NCBI GenBank assembly: GCA_003533825.1
Contig: DQCG01000054.1
Location: 8,496-23,248 of the forward strand
Direction of reading: 5' to 3'
DNA length: 14,753 bases
Source: Phycisphaerales bacterium
GTDB taxonomy: Bacteria > Planctomycetota > Phycisphaerae > Sedimentisphaerales > Anaerobacaceae
Shown: positions 7,705 through 13,777 of the stretch, one piece after another
How the letters are laid out: each line of letters starts with the position of its first letter
Numbering within the stretch: the stretch's first letter is position 1
Notes under the pieces: generated by a model
What the model was told of the DNA's origin: nothing
Seen by the model: only the letters and a program-made list of their open reading frames with translations
The model's database searches: none
Program-made: the position numbers and the translations under genes

Positions 7705-9882
7705 ATGAAATATAAATTAGCTCTTTTGCTATCGCTTTTCATATTTCTATTCATCTCATGCATTGAGAACAAAGTCCTGTCTGAGAAAAAATATAAGACC
7801 GGATTCAAGGTTTACCATTCTAATCCCGTCATAAAACCGGGCGATAAAGGCCAGTGGGACGCAGGGGCCTTGGGTTCGATGTCCGTGCTGAAGGTGGGCG
7901 ACGTTTTTCACATGTATTACGAGGCTTGGGGGGTGCGCAGCAAGAAAGAATGGGACGCGGAGGAGTACGAATCGCTGCAGATCGGACATGCGACATCAAA
8001 AGACGGTATCCAATGGACAAAAGATCCGCAGAATCCAGTCCTGCCTCGTGGTGCAGAGGGCGAATGGGACAGGACAGGAACATGGGATCCCTTTGTTATC
8101 TACGAAGACGGTTTTTATAAGATGTGGTATGGCGGGGGCGGGGGCGATGAACCGTGTGACTGGGCCTATGCCGTATCGAAAGACGGCACCAATTTCGAGA
8201 AGAAAGGAAAGCTCAGCGATATCGGCCACGTAGAAGACTGTCATATAGTTCACGAGCAGGATAGCGGAATGTACTATATGTACTATTGGGATAGACGCCA
8301 CGAACCGATGGGGCTTTTTTGTGTCACCTCTACAACCGAAACCGGTTTTGATTTCGATAAAGCTATAAATATTAAAATAAGTGGAGAAAAGTATCCCGAG
8401 ATGTATAAGTTTACCCACGTTCTCAAGGACCAAGATGGCTGGCATATGTTCTATGCTGACTTTGAGCGGCCTCATTGCCCGGACAGCTTCACACGTTATG
8501 CAACTTCGACCGATGGAATTCACTGGCAGGCCAGAAACAAAAAGCTTCTCGAAGGACACGATGCAGAGATTCTAAATGTCGCTGATGATTTGTATATGAT
8601 ATACTATGGCCCGCGAAATCACTTCGATGCGAAAGATTGTAACATCCGCTTGGTTATTTACAATGGCCGATTGCGTGATCTTATTCCTTCTGCGCCTGCC
8701 ATGCAGTGGAATAAAGGGCATGGAACAGACAACGGAGATCATGTGCATTATGGCATGCAAACCAGCGACGGCGGTTATATCATGACGGGACAGACATCAG
8801 AAAGCAGAAGAGATTTTTCTGATATGCTGGTTGTAAAAACAGATGCACAAGGCAATCTGCAGTGGCAGAAAATTATTGGTACCAGCGGGCAAACCGACCA
8901 TGGCAATTTCGTTACTGAAGTTTCAAATGGTTTTCTCGTTGCAGGAGCATTGTATGACCATGGCGGCCAGCGGAGGGCTTTGGTGAAGCTAGATTCTAAG
9001 GGCAAGATCGTATGGAAAAAGAGCTATCCAGCAAACGGAAATGGTTCAATCCGGGGCATTGATATAACCGGTAGTGGAGGAATCGTTGCAACCGGATACA
9101 TTGGCAGCGGAGAAAGAGGTTATCAATTCATCTGCGATGACGGCCAAGGCTCCATCCTGAAAACAGATGCAGATGGAAACATGCAGTGGGAAAAGACACT
9201 ATCTTCTGCACCTCATGGAATGAGGGTTGAAGAAGTTGCTGTAGGATATGCCATTGCAGCAAACGTATGGATCAATGAAAACGGAAAAGACCATCAGGAC
9301 GTATGCTTGATATTGACAGACAACAAAGGTAACGAGACATTCAGCAAAAGTTATGGCGGCGACGGCGACGATCAGGTTTTTGATTTTGCTGTAACGAATG
9401 ACGGTGGTTATATTTTTGGCGGGCATTCACGGTCACCTTCTTATGGAACTGTCAACTGGGACTTTTTGTTGTTAAAGGTTGACAGTGATAAAAAAGAGCA
9501 GTGGTACAAGACCTTCGGCCAGCCTAGAGGTTATAATGCCAAATACATTCACGATGAAAGCTACGGTGTCAAACAAACTCCCGATGGCGGCTATATCGTT
9601 GCTGGGGGGACCGGAGATGAGTACAGGTATTCCGAAGCCGGTCATCCTAAAGGCCGCTCAGATCTCTGGTGGGCTTATGCCGTTAAGACCGATACCAATG
9701 GCAACTTAATGTGGGAAGGTCTTTATGGAAGTCTTGAGGGAAATAATGCCGGGGAGTACATTAACCTGACAAGCGACGGCGGATATATCATTTTTACCGA
9801 TTCGGATACCGCAGGTGTAATGGGGGAGAACAACTTCGGTCTTATGAAAATAATGCCGGATCATATACAATCCAATGATTGA
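7705..9882 (+). CDS. Lipoprotein: GH43/GH32-like five-bladed glycosidase module fused to a seven-repeat beta-propeller
   Basis: The product is 725 aa. A hydrophobic leader ends in FISC (Cys19), an acceptable though not ideal lipobox. Residues about 33-322 resemble the five-bladed propeller glycosidases of clans GH-F/GH-J: WDAGALGS, YYEAWG, GHATSKDGIQWTK, TWDPFVIYEDGFYKMWYGG, HVEDCHIVHE, YATSTDGIHWQ and HDAEILNVADDLYMIYYG. By position, candidate acidic residues are Asp52, Asp128 and Glu177; this assignment is inference. Residues about 330-720 hold seven repeats of the DGGYI.G ... K.D..GN..W.K type, centred near residues 355, 408, 457, 513, 566, 627 and 691. The first strand (MQWNKGHG) could complete the last blade and close the ring. 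The gene starts 10 bases after the GH32 copy 2 stop with no clear Shine-Dalgarno site, so it probably belongs to the same transcript. The substrate is unknown. Confidence 0.85.
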   Translation: MKYKLALLLSLFIFLFISCIENKVLSEKKYKTGFKVYHSNPVIKPGDKGQWDAGALGSMSVLKVGDVFHMYYEAWGVRSKKEWDAEEYESLQIGHATSKDGIQWTKDPQNPVLPRGAEGEWDRTGTWDPFVIYEDGFYKMWYGGGGGDEPCDWAYAVSKDGTNFEKKGKLSDIGHVEDCHIVHEQDSGMYYMYYWDRRHEPMGLFCVTSTTETGFDFDKAINIKISGEKYPEMYKFTHVLKDQDGWHMFYADFERPHCPDSFTRYATSTDGIHWQARNKKLLEGHDAEILNVADDLYMIYYGPRNHFDAKDCNIRLVIYNGRLRDLIPSAPAMQWNKGHGTDNGDHVHYGMQTSDGGYIMTGQTSESRRDFSDMLVVKTDAQGNLQWQKIIGTSGQTDHGNFVTEVSNGFLVAGALYDHGGQRRALVKLDSKGKIVWKKSYPANGNGSIRGIDITGSGGIVATGYIGSGERGYQFICDDGQGSILKTDADGNMQWEKTLSSAPHGMRVEEVAVGYAIAANVWINENGKDHQDVCLILTDNKGNETFSKSYGGDGDDQVFDFAVTNDGGYIFGGHSRSPSYGTVNWDFLLLKVDSDKKEQWYKTFGQPRGYNAKYIHDESYGVKQTPDGGYIVAGGTGDEYRYSEAGHPKGRSDLWWAYAVKTDTNGNLMWEGLYGSLEGNNAGEYINLTSDGGYIIFTDSDTAGVMGENNFGLMKIMPDHIQSND

Positions 9883-10057
9883 ACCATGGTTGTTAGCTTC
9901 TAACCACAATCAAATAAAACAATAATCCAACAACATTCAAGGCACTAAGTTCCTGGCTACATAGATAGCAAGGCTCTTATGGTCAACTTTTAATGTTAAA
10001 ATCCTTAGAATTAGTTAAAAAAATGAGTAAATCTAAACAATCTTGGCCAAATTGATC
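9883..10057 (+). other. Intergenic, no gene seen
   Basis: This is the left part of the 491-base gap between the two gene groups. It is AT-rich and holds no open frame with a plausible start signal. The only items are small: a weak hairpin TGGTT/AACCA after the stop at 9882 with no T run, a TTTTAA/TTAAAA inverted repeat at 9988-10001, and the eight-base palindrome TTGGCCAA at 10043-10050, eight bases before the -35 box. The palindrome could be an operator, but a palindrome of this length also occurs by chance. Confidence 0.5.
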
Positions 10058-10086
10058 TTGACATGAAGGTAGTTATCTTGTACAAA
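10058..10086 (+). promoter_or_regulatory. Sigma70-type promoter
   Basis: A perfect -35 box TTGACA (10058-10063) is followed, after the ideal 17 bases, by TACAAA (10081-10086), four of six matches to TATAAT. The predicted transcription start is near 10092-10094, exactly where the leader RNA stem begins. The agreement between promoter spacing and RNA structure raises confidence. The downstream gene is the 1075-aa LamG protein at 10374, giving a leader of about 280 nt. Confidence 0.6.
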
Positions 10087-10115
10087 AGAAAATGAGGTGT
10101 TATATTGATTTTAAC

Positions 10116-10199
10116 CCTCAGATTAACACGGTTTTTTCGGAGGAAAGAGTGTTAATGGACTACTTGCCGAGCAACGGGTAATTCGCACCTCAATTAACA
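10116..10199 (+). repeat. Near-identical direct repeat CCTCA(g)ATTAACA, two copies
   Basis: Copy 1 (10116-10128) reads CCTCAGATTAACA and copy 2 (10188-10199) reads CCTCAATTAACA; they differ by one inserted G. The start-to-start distance is 72 bases. Each copy contains the complement of arms found at 10093-10102 and 10149-10156, which is what makes the alternative RNA pairings possible. A DNA-binding regulator recognising the repeat is another reading. Confidence 0.6.
10149..10181 (+). CDS. Possible 10-codon leader peptide
   Basis: A GTG start at 10149 lies five bases after GGAGG (10139-10143) and opens a 10-codon frame, MLMDYLPSNG, ending in TAA at 10179-10181. An alternative ATG at 10155 would give eight codons with a longer spacing. 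The Shine-Dalgarno site sits in the loop, and the start codon in the right arm, of the ATTAACAC/GTGTTAAT hairpin. Translation and folding would therefore affect each other. The sequence has no run of one amino acid of the kind that marks classic amino-acid attenuators. A frame this short can arise by chance; the well-placed binding site is the only support. Confidence 0.28.
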   Translation: MLMDYLPSNG

Positions 10200-10360
10200 G
10201 CTAAGAATGGGCTTTTTTTTGCATGGAGGATAAAAACTCAGGGTTACATTTGCTATGTATATAAAATATTGTTCTGACGGTTTTAATACTTCTGAAAAAA
10301 CTCGATAAGTCAGATTATCGAACATAGCCTAACAAAATCATAGTTGTAGTTTATTTCTGA

Positions 10361-10367
10361 AAGGAGG
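10361..10367 (+). promoter_or_regulatory. Strong ribosome binding site AAGGAGG
   Basis: AAGGAGG lies six bases before ATG 10374 and fixes the start of the 1075-aa protein. It is the strongest translation signal in the window. The stretch 10221-10360 before it is AT-rich untranslated leader with no gene seen; a GGAGGA at 10225-10230 has no open frame of note after it. Confidence 0.85.
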
Positions 10368-10373
10368 AGCATT

Positions 10374-13300
10374 ATGTGTAAAAAGCTGAATTTCCTAATG
10401 GTTCTTTGTATTGCGCTGTGTTTGGCAGGCAATACGGCAAATGCGAATCTCAGCGATGGGCTTGTGGTCCTGCATGACTTCGAGGACCTTGTCGATGGTA
10501 GCGGCAACGGCCTCGACCTCATCCTCGAAGGAGACGCCGAGATCGCAGACGGTATGCTATGGCTCGATGGCGACGGTGACTGGGCGGACGTCGGCAGTCT
10601 CGAAGACTTCGCTGCGATTAATCCACTGGTCAACAATCAGGGCGAGCCGGCCGATTTCACCCTGGCTATTGCCTATGCAACTGAGTACGACGGTGAGTGG
10701 GGTGCATTGGTATCCATCGGTCCCGAAGCAGGTTCAGGGACTGGTGATTTAAGTGTGTTCTCAAGGGCGGGTGGTCCAGAGCTTGACCACTGGTGGGTAG
10801 ATGCTGCTGGTGGAGATACTGGCGATGATTGGATCGATGGAAGCGTTCATTTAGCCATCATAACCTATGTGGCTGAAGAGGGTCTGTACGAATTTTACGC
10901 CGTAGAGGATGGTGAAGTAACCCTTTATGGCGAAAGCGGAGGATTCGATTATTCGGAGGCATGGAATCCGGATTTGGACTATGGTTGTCGCCTCGGTTAC
11001 TTCCGAAACGAATTGGTTGCTGCAGAGGAAGTAGATTGGGAAGGTTGGATCGAATGCCAAATTAACTATTTCGCGATGTGGAACAGGGTTCTTGATGTTG
11101 AAGAGATGCCGGAAGTGATTGATTTCGGTGTCGGTCCCCCATCAGGAAAGGCCGATAGTCCGGATCCGGGTGACGGCGATGACTTTGTGAATCGGGAGCA
11201 GGAACTGAGCTGGAGTTCTGGGGCATATGCTGTAACACACAATGTTTACTTTGGCACCGACTTCGATGACGTCAACGAGGCCAGCACTGATAGTGCACTG
11301 CTTGTCAGCTCCGGCCAGATCAGTGCTACCTATGTCCCGGCCGAAATTTTCGATTGGGGCCAGGAATACTTTTGGAGAGTTGACGAAATCAACGATGCAG
11401 ATCCCAATAGTCCCTGGAAGGGCACTACTTGGAGCTTTATAGTCGAACCCTATGCCTATGTCTTGGATCCTGAGGAAGATCAGTACCAGTACGCAGATTA
11501 CGAAGTGGAAATCCACGCCTCCAGTGTGGCAAACGAGGATACCTGGGCTGATGCCACTGTCTGGGATGGCGTTGAGGATGGCATACAGAACACAGAGCTC
11601 TGGACGATGTGGCTCAGTGATGTCGAGCCGGATGGGATGGCCTGGATCGTGTTTCCATTTGACAAGGCCTACCAACTCACGGAAATGGAGATATGGAATT
11701 ACAATGAGGATATAGAACCGGACCTTGGCTTCGGCTTTAAGGAAACTGTCATAGAGTATACCACCGATGATTTGACAGCCGAAGACATAACCTGGATCGA
11801 ACTCATGAAGGTTAATCTGAATCCGGCACCGGGCGAGGACACCCCAGCAACTGATACCTTGGATCTTCAGGGTACGCTCGCCACGGGGTTGCGCCTCACG
11901 GCTAAGAGTAATCAGTCCGGCTTTAATGATCAGTTTGGTCTCAGTAGCGTTCGTATTCGTTATTTACCGACACGTGCTATGGATCCTGTGCCTGAACCGG
12001 AGGAATTTGTAGAACTGGATGATCTGGTGCTGGAATGGAGTGCCGGACGCGAAGCAACTTCACACAAAGTTTACCTTGGTACAGACGAGGAATATCTCCC
12101 TCTGGTGGATACTACAGATGAAACCAGTTATGAGCCTGAAGGTTTAGAACTGGACACTGAATACTTCTGGCGTATCGAAGAGACCGACGATCCGGCGCTG
12201 GCCGGTGCTGTGTGGAGCTTTATCACGAATGCTTTCCTCACTATAGACGATATGGAAAGCTATGAGGACGGTCTTGATGATCCGGATATAGCCATCTGGG
12301 GCACTTGGGCCGATGGTGCTACAGAACCGACCAATGGCTCGCTTGTTGGTTACGACTTTGGTGAAACGGAAAAGGATATCACCCACGATGATAGCGAACA
12401 ATCAATGCCTCTGACCTACGATAATACGGGCGATGCAGTAATATCCGAGGCTACTCGGACCTATGATGAAGCCCAGGACTGGACGCGATCTGAAGTCAAG
12501 GCCTTAACCCTTTATGTCCATGGTAGTGAGAATAACGTTGGCGGCCAGATGTATATTAATGTCAACGGCGTCGAACAAGCTATAACCGTTGATCTTACAG
12601 ATGAATCCTGGCAGGAAGCAAATATCGATCTGGCTGATTTCACTGGTGTTAGTCTCGATAGTGTCACGAGCATGACGATAGGCATTAAAGGTGCCAGCAG
12701 TTCCGGTATCGTGTTCATTGACAACATCAGGCTGTATCCGAGTCGCTGTATTGCAGCTTTAAGCCCAGAAGGAGATATCAACGGCGACTGCATCGTCGAT
12801 GAAGAAGACCTGGACATTATAGCAGACAACTGGCTGAGTACTCCCACTCTTGTGGAATATATCTTTGACAGCGACCTGTCGGACACCTCCGGTAATGGCT
12901 ACAATGGTGTGGGCATAGATGGTCCTGTTGTACAGGATGGTGTTCTGTTATTGGACGGCACTAACTTTGTAGATATTCCTTTTGGCCCAGACAATCCTTT
13001 CGATGGCACATCGGACTACTCCCTGACCCTGGATTTCCAGACCGATGCAGCCGGAACACTGTTCAGTTCTGCTCGAGATGATAACGGGGACAACCATGCC
13101 CTGGCGTTATTCACTGCCAACGGCGAGAATGCTGAAGAAGGCGCTGTTGTTTTGGACCACTTCTGGATTGGTCTGGCCGAAGCAGGAGCAGAGTCCTTCG
13201 ACGGCGAATGGCATACGGCAGTCGTTACCTATTCGGCTGAGGATCAAACCATCCTGGTCTACCTGGACGGTGAAGCCGGCGAGCCGTGGGAAGTTGATGT

Positions 13301-13601
13301 AGATTTGCCGATCATCCCCGATATCGTAGAAGATACGGTGCGAATTGGTTCATCAGTCAATCCCAATTATCCATTCGGATTACCTGATGCGTCGGAACCT
13401 GAATATGTAACGGATGGTAATTTCGTCGGCAATATCGACAATCTGCGTATCTTCAGTTTCACCCTTACAGATGACGATGCGGCAGAACTTCCGGATAGTA
13501 TTCCTACGCATCCGGCAGACCTGAACGGCGACGGTATCGTGGATCAGGCAGACAAGGATATTGTCGAAGCCAACTTGGGTACTGAATCGGTGTGGCCGTA
13601 A
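10374..13601 (+). CDS. Large exported modular LamG/Fn3/CBM/dockerin-repeat protein
   Basis: The product is 1075 aa with no catalytic domain recognised. A Sec signal peptide occupies residues 1-24 (cut near NANA). Modules in order: LamG-like about 28-250; Fn3-like about 255-358 (THNVYFGTDFDDV, EYFWRVDEIN, WKGTTWSFIV); discoidin/F5-8C-like about 362-533 (WIVFPFDKAYQLTEMEIWNY); Fn3-like about 535-618 (SHKVYLGT, EYFWRIEE, AVWSFIT); carbohydrate-binding-like sandwich about 620-790 (FLTIDDMESYED to GIVFIDNIRLYPSRC); dockerin-like EF-hand about 801-821; second LamG about 827-1038 (DTSGNGYNG, EDTVRIGSS, FVGNIDNLRIF); second dockerin-like EF-hand about 1049-1069. The protein is rich in Asp and Glu, in keeping with calcium sites and perhaps a saline habitat. 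The N-terminal 350 residues align with the following gene. It is followed by a strong terminator. A surface or secreted glycan-binding or adhesion role is the best inference. Confidence 0.92.
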   Translation: MCKKLNFLMVLCIALCLAGNTANANLSDGLVVLHDFEDLVDGSGNGLDLILEGDAEIADGMLWLDGDGDWADVGSLEDFAAINPLVNNQGEPADFTLAIAYATEYDGEWGALVSIGPEAGSGTGDLSVFSRAGGPELDHWWVDAAGGDTGDDWIDGSVHLAIITYVAEEGLYEFYAVEDGEVTLYGESGGFDYSEAWNPDLDYGCRLGYFRNELVAAEEVDWEGWIECQINYFAMWNRVLDVEEMPEVIDFGVGPPSGKADSPDPGDGDDFVNREQELSWSSGAYAVTHNVYFGTDFDDVNEASTDSALLVSSGQISATYVPAEIFDWGQEYFWRVDEINDADPNSPWKGTTWSFIVEPYAYVLDPEEDQYQYADYEVEIHASSVANEDTWADATVWDGVEDGIQNTELWTMWLSDVEPDGMAWIVFPFDKAYQLTEMEIWNYNEDIEPDLGFGFKETVIEYTTDDLTAEDITWIELMKVNLNPAPGEDTPATDTLDLQGTLATGLRLTAKSNQSGFNDQFGLSSVRIRYLPTRAMDPVPEPEEFVELDDLVLEWSAGREATSHKVYLGTDEEYLPLVDTTDETSYEPEGLELDTEYFWRIEETDDPALAGAVWSFITNAFLTIDDMESYEDGLDDPDIAIWGTWADGATEPTNGSLVGYDFGETEKDITHDDSEQSMPLTYDNTGDAVISEATRTYDEAQDWTRSEVKALTLYVHGSENNVGGQMYINVNGVEQAITVDLTDESWQEANIDLADFTGVSLDSVTSMTIGIKGASSSGIVFIDNIRLYPSRCIAALSPEGDINGDCIVDEEDLDIIADNWLSTPTLVEYIFDSDLSDTSGNGYNGVGIDGPVVQDGVLLLDGTNFVDIPFGPDNPFDGTSDYSLTLDFQTDAAGTLFSSARDDNGDNHALALFTANGENAEEGAVVLDHFWIGLAEAGAESFDGEWHTAVVTYSAEDQTILVYLDGEAGEPWEVDVDLPIIPDIVEDTVRIGSSVNPNYPFGLPDASEPEYVTDGNFVGNIDNLRIFSFTLTDDDAAELPDSIPTHPADLNGDGIVDQADKDIVEANLGTESVWP

Positions 13602-13636
13602 AAAGCTTTACTTTTTGAAGGTTTAAATTTAAGGGT

Positions 13637-13672
13637 GGGGATTCTGGTACTCGTTATCAGAATCCCCCTTTT
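13637..13672 (+). terminator. Intrinsic terminator after the 1075-aa gene
   Basis: GGGGATTCTGGTA (13637-13649) pairs with TATCAGAATCCCC (13655-13667), a 13-pair stem with one G-T pair and a five-base loop, 35 bases after the stop codon. TTTT follows at 13669-13672, then GAGTTTT. This is the only strong terminator in the window and separates the two paralogous modular genes into different transcripts. Confidence 0.88.
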
Positions 13673-13717
13673 GAGTTTTAACGATTGAAAATAGAGATTT
13701 TATAAATCAAGTAAATC

Positions 13718-13752
13718 AAGAAACTGAGCAATTATCCCCGATCGGGTTTCTT
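13718..13752 (+). repeat. Nested inverted repeats before the second modular gene
   Basis: AAGAAAC (13718-13724) is complementary to GTTTCTT (13746-13752). The ten-base perfect palindrome CCCGATCGGG (13737-13746) lies inside and shares one base. The structure sits 25 to 60 bases before the start codon and could be a leader hairpin or an operator. A TATAAA at 13701-13706 could be a -10 box, but no convincing -35 lies at the right distance. Confidence 0.35.
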
Positions 13753-13763
13753 TTATGAGATTT

Positions 13764-13771
13764 GAGGGAGG
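13764..13771 (+). promoter_or_regulatory. Ribosome binding site GAGGGAGG
   Basis: The purine run ends six bases before ATG 13778 and only three before the upstream ATG 13775. The spacing to 13778 equals that in the upstream paralog, so 13778 is preferred as start. Confidence 0.7.
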
Positions 13772-13777
13772 ATTATG

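Larger units (their letters stand above)
1..9882 (+). other. Candidate fructan/fucoside-degradation operon (5 genes, left end open)
   Basis: Five same-strand genes follow each other with gaps of 43, 72, 16 and 10 bases. No terminator hairpin is visible between them. The GH29, LamG, GH32, GH32 and glycosidase/propeller products are all predicted to be exported where the N-terminus can be seen. The 16 and 10 base gaps have no clear Shine-Dalgarno site, which suggests translational coupling between the last three genes. The promoter must lie left of the window or has not been recognised. The operon is inferred from layout only. Confidence 0.65.
10093..10220 (+). promoter_or_regulatory. Structured 5' leader RNA with alternative pairings (attenuator or riboregulator candidate)
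   Basis: Starting at the predicted transcript 5' end, TGAGG-t-GTTA (10093-10102) can pair with TAACCCTCA (10112-10120). Alternatively TGAGGTG (10093-10099) can pair with CACCTCA (10186-10192). GTGTTAAT (10149-10156) can pair with ATTAACAC (10122-10129), or its last seven bases with ATTAACA (10193-10199). A small hairpin TTGCC/GGTAA lies at 10164-10181. The element ends in eight T (10213-10220) preceded by a weak four-pair stem AGCT/GGCT (10199-10202 with 10210-10213). The mutually exclusive arms look like a two-state switch. It matches no riboswitch consensus I know. An sRNA ending at the T run is an alternative. Confidence 0.4.

Noticed and set aside
7996..8559. 187-codon minus-strand open frame
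   Set aside because: It is antisense to the glycosidase module, whose motifs are clear in the + frame; no start signal or family resemblance.
8765..9880. DGGYI repeats as a DNA-level tandem repeat
   Set aside because: The similarity is at protein level with variable spacing (about 49 to 64 residues), as expected for propeller blades.
9886..9907. Hairpin TGGTT/AACCA just after the glycosidase/propeller gene as an operon terminator
   Set aside because: The stem is only about five pairs and no T run follows. Termination of the first gene group is therefore unresolved.
9988..10001. Inverted repeat TTTTAA-tg-TTAAAA as an operator
   Set aside because: It is pure A/T in an AT-rich gap, where such repeats are expected by chance.
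10199..10220. Confident intrinsic terminator at the T8 run
   Set aside because: The only adjacent stem is four pairs with one G-T, too weak alone; it is kept only as part of the leader RNA hypothesis.
11142..11675. 177-codon minus-strand open frame
   Set aside because: It is antisense to the Fn3-like and discoidin-like domains of the 1075-aa protein and is explained by the GAT/GAC-rich coding strand lacking reverse stops.
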